Of a stretch of DNA of 64,000 bases, positions 9,929 through 17,894 are shown piece after piece. A model generated the notes under the pieces. It worked only from the letters and a program-made list of their open reading frames with translations, did not search any database and had not been told where the DNA came from. The DNA lies in assembly GCF_034353875.1 (NCBI RefSeq), contig NZ_CP133784.1:1240001-1304000 (forward strand). The letters run 5' to 3'. Both the position numbers and the translations under genes were made by a program. Position 1 is the stretch's first letter, and every line of letters starts with the position of its first letter. The stretch is from Pseudomonas sp. MH9.2. Its GTDB lineage: Bacteria; Pseudomonadota; Gammaproteobacteria; Pseudomonadales; Pseudomonadaceae.

Positions 9929-9958
9929 GTAGGAATTTTCTACATATGCAGTAGGAAT
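9929..9958. promoter_or_regulatory. GTAGGAAT direct repeats upstream of the hook paralogue
   Basis: GTAGGAAT occurs at 9929 and 9951, 22 bases apart, which is about two helical turns. The first copy also forms a small inverted repeat (GTAG...CTAC, 9929-9943). It lies about 125 bases upstream of the paralogue start and beyond the flgE terminator, so it is a possible operator for that gene. No regulator can be named. Confidence 0.35.
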
Positions 9959-10080
9959 CAGCTATAACTTTTACTTCTTAACCTTGGCGCAACTATCTAC
10001 TTGAATCGCGCTCAAGGCGTGACGGCAAACTTCTATATCTTCTGGATAACCAATGACAGAAATACCAAATCGCGCCCAAC

Positions 10081-10105
10081 AAAAAGCCCCTTCAAGAAGG
10101 GGCTT
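10081..10105 (-). terminator. Rho-independent terminator of flgBCDE
   Basis: The stem is AAGCCCCTT / AAGGGGCTT with loop CAAG. On the minus strand it is followed by a run of T. It lies 29 bases after the flgE stop and separates flgBCDE from the hook paralogue and the flgF unit. Confidence 0.85.
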
Positions 10106-10133
10106 CGTTCGACACTGCATCACTGCATATTTA

Positions 10134-11453
10134 TCACGCCATCTGGATGATGGTCTGCATGATGGTGCTTTGAGTCGAAATGGTTTTCGCGTTTGCCTGA
10201 TAGTTGCTTTGCGCCTTGATCAAGTCGACCAATTCACTGGTCAGATTGACGTTAGAGTCTTCCAGCGCTTCACCCGTGAGACTGCCAAGTGTGCCTGACT
10301 CCGGCACTCCCGTGACCGGAACCCCAGACGCATAGGTTTCACGCCAGCTAGTACCGCCTGCCGGAGACAAACCCTGAACGTTGGCGAAGTTGGTCAACGA
10401 CACTTGTCCAATGACCTTGGACTGACCGTTGGTGTAGGTGGCGAACAGGTTGCCGGTAGGGTCTACCGACATGGCCGACAACTGACCGGTTGCATAGCCG
10501 TCCTGAGTCTTGGTGATCGCGCCCGAGACCGAGTTGGTCTGAGTGGTCGCGAGCATGTCCAGCTTGACACCGCCAGTCTTGGCCGAAGCGCCGTTGCCTG
10601 CCCAGACGCCTGTGGTACCCACTTGCGCAGCCGGCACCCAGTTGTTCAGGGTAAAAGTGCCGTCAGCATTGACAGCCAGGTTACCCGTTGTAGCCAGCGC
10701 AGTAGTATCCAGCGAGCCGTCAGATTTGAAGGTCAGGTTCATCGAGTCAGCCACTACCGGCGTGGTCGCCGGGCTCGATGCATTGCGACCGTCGACCAGC
10801 GTGTACATCGTCCAGGCATTGGTACCCGTCTTGGCGAAGTACTGACTCATGGAGTGCTCGTTGCCCTGACTGTCGTAGAGCGGCGTACTGAACGTGTTGG
10901 TGTAGCTGTTCACGTCATTTGGGTCGAACGGCGTGACAGTCGGAAGTTTCGATGAAGAATTCAGATTGGACGCAATGGTGACGGTACCTGTCGGGCTAGG
11001 TGCCAGATTCGACGAGTCGATTTTAAGATCGGTCAATACACCGTTCACGACATTGCCTGCCGCATTAACACCGTAGCCCTGCAGCTTGTTGCCGGAAGCG
11101 TCGACGACATTACCACTCTTGTCCGGGTAGAACGCACCGGCACGGGTATAGAGTTTTTCGCCGTGATTGCTGACCATGAAGAAGCCGTTGCCGTTAATAG
11201 CCAAATCAAGGCTGCGGCCGGTGCCGGTGGTCAAAGTACCTTGCGTGAATTGCTGGGACACGGCGGCCGTGGTGACACCGCTACCCGCAGTGGTACCACC
11301 GGAAGTACCGCGAATCGAAGCAGCGTACTGGTCCTGGAACTCGGTACGGGACGATTTAAAACCCGTGGTCGCAACGTTGGCAATGTTGTTGCCGGTAACG
11401 TCGAGACTTTTGTTTGCCGCATAGAGCCCACTGAGGCCGATATTGAATGACAT
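10134..11453 (-). CDS. flgE: Flagellar hook protein FlgE
   Basis: FlgE is the hook subunit, the universal joint between rod and filament. The start at the ATG ending at 11453 gives 439 residues and has a GGAG ribosome-binding site; an in-frame TTG two codons upstream is less likely. N-terminal motif: MSFNIGLSGLYAANKSLDVT, then NNIANVATTGFKSSRTEFQ. A single D2 domain follows (VTPFDPNDVNSYTNTFSTPL; YTLVDGRNASSP). The C-terminal helix is ELVDLIKAQSNYQANAKTIS. It lies downstream of flgD and is presumably the functional hook gene, since its neighbour paralogue is broken. Confidence 0.97.
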   Translation of the reverse strand: MSFNIGLSGLYAANKSLDVTGNNIANVATTGFKSSRTEFQDQYAASIRGTSGGTTAGSGVTTAAVSQQFTQGTLTTGTGRSLDLAINGNGFFMVSNHGEKLYTRAGAFYPDKSGNVVDASGNKLQGYGVNAAGNVVNGVLTDLKIDSSNLAPSPTGTVTIASNLNSSSKLPTVTPFDPNDVNSYTNTFSTPLYDSQGNEHSMSQYFAKTGTNAWTMYTLVDGRNASSPATTPVVADSMNLTFKSDGSLDTTALATTGNLAVNADGTFTLNNWVPAAQVGTTGVWAGNGASAKTGGVKLDMLATTQTNSVSGAITKTQDGYATGQLSAMSVDPTGNLFATYTNGQSKVIGQVSLTNFANVQGLSPAGGTSWRETYASGVPVTGVPESGTLGSLTGEALEDSNVNLTSELVDLIKAQSNYQANAKTISTQSTIMQTIIQMA

Positions 11454-11481
11454 GCTCAACTCCTTTGCCGTCTAGTCGGCT

Positions 11482-12180
11482 CTATATTCCGATTGTTTGC
11501 ACTTTGGACAAACCAACACTGCTGCCGCCTGCCAGGTTGAGCGTCATTTCCGCACCACTGACACCCATCGTCACACTGTTGACGGTGGCTGGCAGATAGG
11601 TGCTCAAGGCAGTGGCCGTACCATTGGCAGTACCTGTGGCGACGACGCTGTAAGTACCTGACGCCGCAGTCGTGCCATCGCTGTTCTGACCGTTCCAGGT
11701 AAAGCTGGTAGTACCCGCCGCCTGCGCACCAAGATCGATGGTGTCGACCAGGTTCCCACTCGCGTCGGAGATTTTGACCGTGGTCGACGAGTTCGACGCC
11801 GGGACGACCACTGAACCGGTCAGGCCCTTCGTGGTATCGACCACTGCCGAACCGCTGCTGACGATCACCGAACGCCCAACCAGAGAGGACGCCTGCAAGG
11901 CTTGGGACGACTGATAAGTACTGGCAATCGTATCAACCGTACTGCTCAGGTTCTGCATGCTCTCAAGGCTGCTGAACTGAGCCAACTGAGAAACGAACTG
12001 CGTGTTGTCCTGCGGACTGAGAGGGTCTTGGTTCTTCATCTGCGTAACCAGCAGTTGCAGGAATGCATCTTTGCCCAGTGAGGCAGTCCCCGTTTTGTTG
12101 GTGGTGCCTGTGTTGCTTGAGCTTGCCGTTTTCTGAAGCTGATCCAGAACCGACTGACCGACGCTGCTAGTAGTTGTCAT
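11482..12180 (-). CDS. flgD: Hook-capping scaffold protein FlgD
   Basis: FlgD caps the growing hook and is discarded when the hook is complete. It has 232 residues. The conserved N-terminal segment is visible (LGKDAFLQLLVTQMKNQDPL, then SPQDNTQFVSQLAQFSSLE). After it come the FlgD Ig-like and Tudor-like regions (TTSFTWNGQNSDGTTAASGT). The C-terminus VGLSKVQTIGI is typical. It lies between flgC and flgE in the flgBCDE operon. Confidence 0.97.
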   Translation of the reverse strand: MTTTSSVGQSVLDQLQKTASSSNTGTTNKTGTASLGKDAFLQLLVTQMKNQDPLSPQDNTQFVSQLAQFSSLESMQNLSSTVDTIASTYQSSQALQASSLVGRSVIVSSGSAVVDTTKGLTGSVVVPASNSSTTVKISDASGNLVDTIDLGAQAAGTTSFTWNGQNSDGTTAASGTYSVVATGTANGTATALSTYLPATVNSVTMGVSGAEMTLNLAGGSSVGLSKVQTIGI

Positions 12181-12195
12181 CGACTGCGCCTCTTA

Positions 12196-12639
12196 TCACT
12201 GACCCAGGGTCAGGACCTTCTGCATCATGGTTTTGGCGGTATTCATAATGTCCGCATTGGTCTGAAACGAGCGGCTGGCCGAGATCATGTCGGCCATCTC
12301 CGAAACAACATTGACGTTGGGGTAGTAGACATAACCGTTCTTGTCAGCCGACGGATGCGTTGGCTCATAACGTGCCTCGAGGTTGCTCGGATCTTCGATG
12401 ATCCCGCTGACCTGAACACCCTGACCCGCTTCGTCCTGACTGCCGAACAGCGAACCACTGTCGCCGCTGCCCTGCCCCTGAAGCACGGTCGCAAACACGG
12501 GGTGACGGGTGCGGTAGGTTTGATCCATGCTCGACGAGACTGTTTCGGCGTTGGCAATGTTACTGGCCACGGTGTTCAGGCGCGTGGTCTGAGCACTCAT
12601 GCCACTGCCGGCAATGTTAAAAACACTTGCAAGGGACAT
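12196..12639 (-). CDS. flgC: Flagellar proximal rod protein FlgC
   Basis: This proximal rod subunit has 147 residues, the normal length. It contains the rod N-terminal motif (IAGSGMSAQTTRLNTVASNI), ending ANAETVSS. The C-terminal helix is NVNVVSEMADMISASRSFQT. It follows flgB by three bases, implying translational coupling. Confidence 0.97.
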   Translation of the reverse strand: MSLASVFNIAGSGMSAQTTRLNTVASNIANAETVSSSMDQTYRTRHPVFATVLQGQGSGDSGSLFGSQDEAGQGVQVSGIIEDPSNLEARYEPTHPSADKNGYVYYPNVNVVSEMADMISASRSFQTNADIMNTAKTMMQKVLTLGQ

Positions 12640-12642
12640 GAA

Positions 12643-13050
12643 TTACTCTCCACGAAGGGCTGACACCAGCCCTTTGAATTTGCTGTTGAGCAGGGTGAAA
12701 CTGGCCTGGAAGCCTACGGCGTTCTGTGCGTAGCTGGCCTGTTCAACCTGCGTATCGACGGTATTCTGGTCAAGCGAAGGTTGGCTAGGTGTGCGATACA
12801 GCAGCGCGCCGTCGCCACCGCTCAGACCCTCGGCGTCGATGTGCCGACTGTTGGTCGTTTTAAGGCCAAACGCGCCATTCTTGGTTTTATCGCTTTGCGC
12901 TGCGAGCACGGCCGAGAACTCAAGATCTCGCGCCTTATAGTTCGGCGTGTCGGCGTTGGCGATGTTGTTGGCCAAGACCTCTGCACGCTGAGCGCGAAAG
13001 CCAAGGGCTTGCTCATGGATGCCTAGCGCTTTATCGAAGCTGATGCTCAT
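12643..13050 (-). CDS. flgB: Flagellar proximal rod protein FlgB
   Basis: FlgB is the most proximal rod subunit and the first gene of flgBCDE. It has 135 residues with the motif LANNIANADTPNYKARDLEF and a C-terminal helix QNAVGFQASFTLLNSKFKGL. A sigma-54 promoter with a near-perfect consensus lies about 47 bases upstream. Confidence 0.97.
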   Translation of the reverse strand: MSISFDKALGIHEQALGFRAQRAEVLANNIANADTPNYKARDLEFSAVLAAQSDKTKNGAFGLKTTNSRHIDAEGLSGGDGALLYRTPSQPSLDQNTVDTQVEQASYAQNAVGFQASFTLLNSKFKGLVSALRGE

Positions 13051-13096
13051 GTCGGGAAACCTTTAGCGGCTGACCTGAATTTCGTATCAGTCACAA

Positions 13097-13112
13097 AGCA
13101 ATCAGCGTGCCA
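13097..13112 (-). promoter_or_regulatory. Sigma-54 (RpoN) promoter of flgBCDE
   Basis: The minus strand reads TGGCACGCTGATTGCT, a full match to TGGCACG-N4-TTGCW. Predicted transcription begins about 12 bases after the GC, roughly 35 bases before flgB. The upstream 13120-13260 stretch carries several GCGGCAAG / CTTGCCGC-like repeats that could hold activator sites; I see no gene there. Confidence 0.92.
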
Positions 13113-13278
13113 GCTTCGCCAGCGCCATAAATCAAGGGTTTGCGAGCTATCCTGGGGCGGCAACGACAGAAAAGCGGCAAGGCATTTCCGCTATAAAGGG
13201 ATAAAGCGGCAAGCACAGCGCCGTTTTCTTGCCATTGCCGCTTCCTCCCAGAAGAGCCGCAACGGTTTAGCTGATGTA

Positions 13279-13306
13279 AAAAAAGAGACCCTAAGGTCTC
13301 TTTTTT
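13279..13306. terminator. Bidirectional terminator between the flgB promoter region and cheR
   Basis: The stem GAGACC / GGTCTC with loop CTAA is flanked by A-runs and T-runs on both sides, so it can work in either direction. It lies just after the cheR stop, so its main job is probably to end the cheV-cheR transcript. Confidence 0.9.
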
Positions 13307-13316
13307 AGCGCAGCGA

Positions 13317-14144
13317 TCACTTCGCCTGGTAAATGATCCCAGGACTGCACTGAACCATCTGATAATGCTCAGGCAAACCATTCAGCGCTTCCGATGCCCC
13401 GAGAAACAGGTAGCCACCGGGCTTAAGCGTACTGTGGATACGCAACAGAATGTCCTTCTTCACCTCCGCCGAGAAATAGATCAGCACGTTGCGGCAAAAA
13501 ACGATGTCGAATTTCCCCAGGCTTGCATAACTGTCGAGCAGGTTGAAAGAGCGAAACTCGACCCGGCTCTTGATGGGCGCCTTGATTGCCCAACGCCCCG
13601 CTTCTTTGGGATCGAAAAAACGCTGCAGACGCTCTTGGGATAGCCCTCGACCCAACGCCAGACTGTCGTATTCGCCCGTCTTGCAGTTGTTCAACATCAA
13701 CCCCGAAAGATCGGTAGCGATGATCTGCACGCCCTGTTTTAGCTGACCGAGGTTGCTACGCTCGAACTCGTCGATCGTCATCGATAACGAGTACGGTTCC
13801 TGGCCTGAAGAACACGCCGCCGACCAGATACGCAGGCGCTGGTTCGGGCTGGCCTTGATCGCCTCTGGAAGCACTTTGTTCTTCATGACTTCGAACGGAT
13901 AGGTGTCGCGAAACCAGAGCGTTTCGTTGGTGGTCATTGCATCCACGACCTGCTCGCGCAGACCACTGCGAGGCTGAGCCTGGATTCGCTGAATCAACTC
14001 CCCCAGCGACTTGATGCCTTGCTGGTCCATGAGTTTGTTGAGACGGCTTGAGACCAGATACTGTTTATTCTCTCCGAGCAAAATGCCACAGGCTTTTTCC
14101 AGGAAGACCCGGAACTGTTCGAAATCCAAATTACCTGTAGACAA
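13317..14144 (-). CDS. cheR: Chemotaxis protein methyltransferase CheR
   Basis: CheR methylates glutamates of chemoreceptors using S-adenosylmethionine, for adaptation. It has 275 residues. The N-terminal CheR domain (MSTGNLDFEQFRVFLEKACG) is followed by a SAM-binding domain (RIWSAACSSGQEPYSLSMTI). DIVFCRNVLIYFS and GGYLFLGASEAL are the conserved later motifs. The start appears to be TTG: no ATG fits, and a GAGG ribosome-binding site lies 8 bases before it. The gene lies 54 bases after cheV, next to flg genes, as in P. aeruginosa (cheR1). Confidence 0.95.
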   Translation of the reverse strand: MSTGNLDFEQFRVFLEKACGILLGENKQYLVSSRLNKLMDQQGIKSLGELIQRIQAQPRSGLREQVVDAMTTNETLWFRDTYPFEVMKNKVLPEAIKASPNQRLRIWSAACSSGQEPYSLSMTIDEFERSNLGQLKQGVQIIATDLSGLMLNNCKTGEYDSLALGRGLSQERLQRFFDPKEAGRWAIKAPIKSRVEFRSFNLLDSYASLGKFDIVFCRNVLIYFSAEVKKDILLRIHSTLKPGGYLFLGASEALNGLPEHYQMVQCSPGIIYQAK

Positions 14145-14198
14145 AGAAACCGCCTCTTACAATCTTGCGTCCAGCCAAAGGGCGGCGCCCTTTGGCGA

Positions 14199-15128
14199 TT
14201 ATTTCACCGCGTTGATCCGATCAACTACCCGAGCGGCAAGCTCATCAGGCCGGAACTTGGCAAGAAAATCATCGGCACCGACTTTCTTGACCATCGCCTG
14301 GTTGAACACTCCCGACAAGGAAGTATGCAGGATGATGTGTATTTTTTGCATGCGCGGATCGTTGCGGATTGCCGAAGTCAAGGTATACCCATCCATCTCG
14401 GGCATTTCGATGTCTGAAATCATCATCAAAAATTCCTCTTCAGGCTTCTTGCCCTCTTCGACCATGCGTAGCAGGTAATCCAGCGCCTGACGACCGTCAT
14501 TCAAGGCTACCACCTCGACCCCGACTGTCTGCAGACAGCGTGTCACCTGCTTACGCGCAACCGACGAATCGTCGACGGTCAGCACTCGAAGGGTCAGCGC
14601 TTTGGCCTGTGTTTCTTCATCGACAACACCGACCGAAATACTTTCCGAAGTCGGCGCTACTTCCGCGAGGATTTTCTCCACATCAATGATTTCGACCAAC
14701 TGGTTATCGACTCGGGTCACTGCGGTCAGATAATGATCGCGTCCCGTTCCCTTGGGCGGCGGATGGATCTCCTCCCAGTTCATGTTGACGATGCGCTCCA
14801 CCGAATGCACCAGAAAACCCTGAATTTTGGTGTTGTACTCGGTAATGATAACGAAGGTGTCATTCACACCCCGCTCCAATGCCTTCGCGCCTGTTGCCAT
14901 CCCCAGATCGATGATCGGAATGGTCGCCCCACGAATATTTGCAACGCCACGCACCACTGGGTTGGACTTGGGCATCACGGTCAGTTTAGGGCATTGCAGC
15001 ACCTCCCTGACCTTGAACACATTAATCCCGTAGAGCTGCTGGCCGTTGAGACGGAACAACAACAACTCAAGACGGTTCTGCCCCACCAGCTGCGTGCGCT
15101 GGTTCACCGAATCCATTACTCCAGCCAT
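14199..15128 (-). CDS. cheV: Chemotaxis coupling/receiver protein CheV
   Basis: CheV links receptors to CheA and has its own receiver domain. It has 309 residues. Residues about 20-165 are CheW-like (LLLFRLNGQQLYGINVFKVR). Residues about 180-305 are a REC domain with VDDSS near the start, the phosphoacceptor Asp in ISDIEMPEMDGYTL, and the Lys in DFLAKFRPDEL. It is transcribed with cheR. A GGAG ribosome-binding site precedes the ATG. Its promoter must overlap the flgA promoter region on the other strand. Confidence 0.95.
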   Translation of the reverse strand: MAGVMDSVNQRTQLVGQNRLELLLFRLNGQQLYGINVFKVREVLQCPKLTVMPKSNPVVRGVANIRGATIPIIDLGMATGAKALERGVNDTFVIITEYNTKIQGFLVHSVERIVNMNWEEIHPPPKGTGRDHYLTAVTRVDNQLVEIIDVEKILAEVAPTSESISVGVVDEETQAKALTLRVLTVDDSSVARKQVTRCLQTVGVEVVALNDGRQALDYLLRMVEEGKKPEEEFLMMISDIEMPEMDGYTLTSAIRNDPRMQKIHIILHTSLSGVFNQAMVKKVGADDFLAKFRPDELAARVVDRINAVK

Positions 15129-15180
15129 GCCCTTACTCCTGAATCAAAGCTTCGAACCCATAATTGCCAAAATGACTAAG

Positions 15181-15196
15181 CGGCACGGGCCTTGCT
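15181..15196 (+). promoter_or_regulatory. Sigma-54 (RpoN) promoter of flgA
   Basis: CGGCACGGGCCTTGCT matches TGGCACG-N4-TTGCW at all but the first base. The predicted start of transcription is near 15207, which falls on or next to the first ATG of flgA and bears on which start codon is used. Confidence 0.85.
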
Positions 15197-15207
15197 TTTT
15201 AACTGTT

Positions 15208-15969
15208 ATGAATGCAAAAACGACATTTTCCCGACGCATGGCATCTGGCTACGGCAGCTTACGCTGCACTGTGGCCGTTTTGTGGCTTTTTAGTGGCGGC
15301 CAATTCGCACAGAGCGAGCCTTTGAGCCTTTCTGATCAACTTATCGGCGTGACCCAAGGGTTTCTTGAATTCTCCATAGAGGATTATCTGGCAACGACCC
15401 AAACCGAAGGCCGCTACCAAATTCAGGTCAACCAGCTCGATCCGCGCATGACACTGACACAGTGCGACAAGGAATTGACAGCGAGCCTCGAAAGTCCTGC
15501 TCAGCCTCTAGGACGTGTGACCGTCAAGGTTCGTTGCGAAGGATCATTACCCTGGACGGTATACGTACCGGCCCAGGTACATTTATTTCGTCAAGTCGTG
15601 ATCGTCAAACGCCCGCTCAAGCGTGGCGGCATCATAGGCGAAGACGACGTATCCCTGAGCGAGCGCGATATCAGCCAGATGCCTCAGGGATATATCACGT
15701 CGCTTGACGAGGCGATCGGGCAGAAAATGACCCGACAAATGGTCAATGGGCAGATCATTACCCCGCTGCAGATGGAACAGGCAGAAGTGATACGCAAGGG
15801 CGATCAAGTTGTGATCATTGCCAAGAGCGGTACACTGCTGGTCCGCATGCCTGGCGAGGCATTGTCCGATGGAGGCTTGGGTGAACAGATCAGGGTACGG
15901 AACCTGAACTCGAAACGGGTGATCAAAGCGCGTGTAACAGCACCTGGGCAAGTTGAAGTGACCTTGTGA
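15208..15969 (+). CDS. flgA: Flagellar P-ring assembly chaperone FlgA
   Basis: FlgA is the periplasmic chaperone for P-ring formation. From the ATG at 15208 it has 253 residues with a signal sequence (GSLRCTVAVLWLFSGGQFAQ). Conserved parts follow: LIGVTQGFLEFSIEDYLA, and the SAF domain at residues about 130-190 (PLKRGGIIGEDDVSLSERDI). The sigma-54 promoter predicts a message starting almost at this ATG, so either the message is nearly leaderless or translation starts at the ATG at 15238, 10 codons later. Neither ATG has a strong ribosome-binding site. The gene stands alone, divergent from cheV. Confidence 0.93.
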   Translation: MNAKTTFSRRMASGYGSLRCTVAVLWLFSGGQFAQSEPLSLSDQLIGVTQGFLEFSIEDYLATTQTEGRYQIQVNQLDPRMTLTQCDKELTASLESPAQPLGRVTVKVRCEGSLPWTVYVPAQVHLFRQVVIVKRPLKRGGIIGEDDVSLSERDISQMPQGYITSLDEAIGQKMTRQMVNGQIITPLQMEQAEVIRKGDQVVIIAKSGTLLVRMPGEALSDGGLGEQIRVRNLNSKRVIKARVTAPGQVEVTL

Positions 15970-16048
15970 TCGCTGGCGGGATGGCGCGGAGTTTCCTAAA
16001 CTGACAGTCTGTGTCAGTGAGCGTTTTTATCGACTTCAATAACGCACC

Positions 16049-16075
16049 TAAAGTTTTCTTGTGTTTGGCCGAAAA
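16049..16075 (+). promoter_or_regulatory. Sigma-28 (FliA) promoter of flgM
   Basis: TAAA at 16049, then 15 bases, then GCCGAAAA. This is one mismatch from the flagellar consensus TAAA-N15-GCCGATAA. It lies about 37 bases upstream of flgM, so FlgM synthesis is probably linked to FliA activity. Confidence 0.85.
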
Positions 16076-16111
16076 CATGGCAAGCGTCCAAACACCTAGA
16101 GGTTCTCAACC

Positions 16112-16435
16112 ATGGTCATCGACTTTAGTCGTTTAAACAGCTCCCCCTCCGTGTCGACGAGTTCGCGTACCGGCAATGTCAAGGAGACCGGCAATGCCGC
16201 AACCTCCGCCAGCGCGAAAGCCACCACCGAAGCGGTCACCACGTCGAGTGGGGAAGCCGTGCATCTTAGTAACGAGGCTCAACAGTTGCAGACTATTAGC
16301 GACAAGCTGCGCGGTCAGCCCGTTGTCAACAGTGCCCGTGTGGCCGAGTTGAAACAGGCCGTTGCCGATGGCAGCTATACGGTCGACAGCGGTCGCGTAG
16401 CCAGCAAGCTGCTTAATTTCGAAGCCCAGCGCTAG
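16112..16435 (+). CDS. flgM: Anti-sigma-28 factor FlgM
   Basis: FlgM binds and holds FliA (sigma-28) until it is exported through the finished hook. It has 107 residues: [12 protein letters not shown], then a disordered Ser/Thr/Ala linker, then the sigma-binding C-terminal half ([40 protein letters not shown]). Length and motifs are normal. It is the first gene after a FliA-type promoter and is followed by flgN. Confidence 0.96.
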   Translation: MVIDFSRLNSSPSVSTSSRTGNVKETGNAATSASAKATTEAVTTSSGEAVHLSNEAQQLQTISDKLRGQPVVNSARVAELKQAVADGSYTVDSGRVASKLLNFEAQR

Positions 16436-16484
16436 CCGAAGGCCTGCGCCAGGGCTTTTGGACGCCTAAAACCCAGAGCATGCA

Positions 16485-16952
16485 ATGCACGATACGACTC
16501 TATTGCAACTGATTACCGACGATATTGCACCGGCCCAACAGCTGTTGGAACTATTGCAAGCCGAATCCTTGGCGCTGCATGGTCGGGATATGTTCTTACT
16601 CGAAAATATTCTTGCGCAGAAACAGTCGCTGGTAATCATGCTTGAGCAGCATGGCCGCAAACGCAGCCAGATTCTTGCCAGCCTGAATCTGAGGCCCGAT
16701 CGTCAAGGCCTTGAGGAACTGGCGAGTCATTCATCGATCGGTGAAGAGTTGCTCAGCCAAGGTGACGTACTCAGCGCCCTGATGAGCGACTGTCGGGCCA
16801 GCAACGAGCTCAATGGTCACTCGATCAAGCTTCAGCAGGCCTCCACGGCCCATCAGATGAGAATTATTACCGGCGGTGAAACGCCAATGTTATATGACAG
16901 CCGTGGGTCGACATCCAGCGTCCATAAGCCACGCCCGCTGAGCCAAGCGTAA
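16485..16952 (+). CDS. flgN: Flagellar export chaperone FlgN
   Basis: FlgN is the cytoplasmic chaperone for the hook-filament junction proteins FlgK and FlgL, both in this window. It has 155 residues and is mostly helical. It begins MHDTTLLQLITDDIAPAQQL, with heptad-like Leu repeats up to about residue 120 and a polar tail ending RPLSQA. It lies 49 bases after flgM and probably shares its transcript. Confidence 0.93.
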   Translation: MHDTTLLQLITDDIAPAQQLLELLQAESLALHGRDMFLLENILAQKQSLVIMLEQHGRKRSQILASLNLRPDRQGLEELASHSSIGEELLSQGDVLSALMSDCRASNELNGHSIKLQQASTAHQMRIITGGETPMLYDSRGSTSSVHKPRPLSQA

Positions 16953-17036
16953 TTTTACTGTATCAAGGCACCCAACATGCTGGCAAAATGCCCCTCGATT
17001 ACGTGCTGTCGTATTTTGCCTGGAGATGGATGAACC

Positions 17037-17786
17037 GTGTTCAATGCCTTAAGCGCGGAAGATGATCCGCAGCCACCAAAGGTACTCACCACACCTTTGG
17101 AAATTGCCGCAAATCTGCGGTTACTGCTAGACAGCCATGACCCCCTGATCATTACCTTTCATGAGCGCAGTCAGCGCTTTCAAAGCTACCTGATCGAGGT
17201 CAATCGCGACGGCAATGGGATTGCCCTCGACGAAATGATCCCTCGCGACGGCGAGCGTTTCTTGACCAGCGGCGAACCGTTTCGCATCGAAGGCTTTCAT
17301 GACGGTGTTCGGATTGCGTGGGAATGCGAAGAGACGCTGACCATTGACGATCATGACGGTCATCGCTGCTATCGTGGCTCCATGCCGACGGAAGTGGTTT
17401 ATCACCAGCGCCGCAACGCCTTTCGCGCAGCACTGAAATTGGCTCAACTGGTCAACGTTGAAATCAATGGCGACAAAATCAAGTCGGCGCTGAACGGCAA
17501 GCTCCTGGATATCTCTGCCACGGGCTGCAAATTGCGGTTTGAAGGTGATATTTCCGAGCAACTGCAACTGGGCCAAGTGTACGAACGCTTTGTTGCAGGC
17601 CTGCCTTTTGGCAACATGAGCACGCCTGTCGAGTTGCGTTACCTGCATTTCGAAGAAAGAATCAACATCACGTTCGCCGGTGTGCGCTTCCACAACATGA
17701 GCGGCCTGGTACAGCGCCAGGTTGAGCGATTCGTTTACCAGCTGCAGCGAGAAGCGCGGCGCTTCGATAAAGACGACGACTTCTGA
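17037..17786 (+). CDS. flgZ: PilZ-domain c-di-GMP receptor of flagellar motility, YcgR/FlgZ type
   Basis: YcgR/FlgZ proteins slow or redirect the flagellar motor when c-di-GMP rises. It has 249 residues. The N-terminal YcgR domain spans about 15-115. The PilZ domain follows and carries both binding motifs: RxxxR in [12 protein letters not shown] and (D/N)xSxxG in [12 protein letters not shown]. The start is GTG at 17037, preceded by a purine-rich GGA; nearby ATGs are out of frame. It follows flgN by 84 bases. The P. fluorescens F113 homologue was named FlgZ; I use that name from family and position. Confidence 0.9.
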   Translation: MFNALSAEDDPQPPKVLTTPLEIAANLRLLLDSHDPLIITFHERSQRFQSYLIEVNRDGNGIALDEMIPRDGERFLTSGEPFRIEGFHDGVRIAWECEETLTIDDHDGHRCYRGSMPTEVVYHQRRNAFRAALKLAQLVNVEINGDKIKSALNGKLLDISATGCKLRFEGDISEQLQLGQVYERFVAGLPFGNMSTPVELRYLHFEERINITFAGVRFHNMSGLVQRQVERFVYQLQREARRFDKDDDF

Positions 17787-17804
17787 TCAGTATTTGCAGT
17801 ATCA

Positions 17805-17834
17805 GCGATTGCGGTGAATAACCGCCGCAATCGC
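17805..17834. terminator. Hairpin between converging flgZ and MFS genes
   Basis: A perfect 10-base stem, GCGATTGCGG / CCGCAATCGC, spans a 10-base loop in the gap between two convergent genes. No T-run follows on either strand, so it is terminator-like rather than a classical terminator. Confidence 0.5.
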
Positions 17835-17894
17835 GCTATCCGAATACCGCTTCTCCCCCCGCAGCTCAATCACTCAATTGCGCAATCTCCGCTA

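Noticed and set aside
1-17786. Flagellin glycosylation island within the flagellar region
   Set aside because: No glycosyltransferase lies among the flagellar genes shown; the flgL-fliC side is outside the window. The glycan locus at 20-30 kb is separate, so a flagellin link stays a hypothesis.
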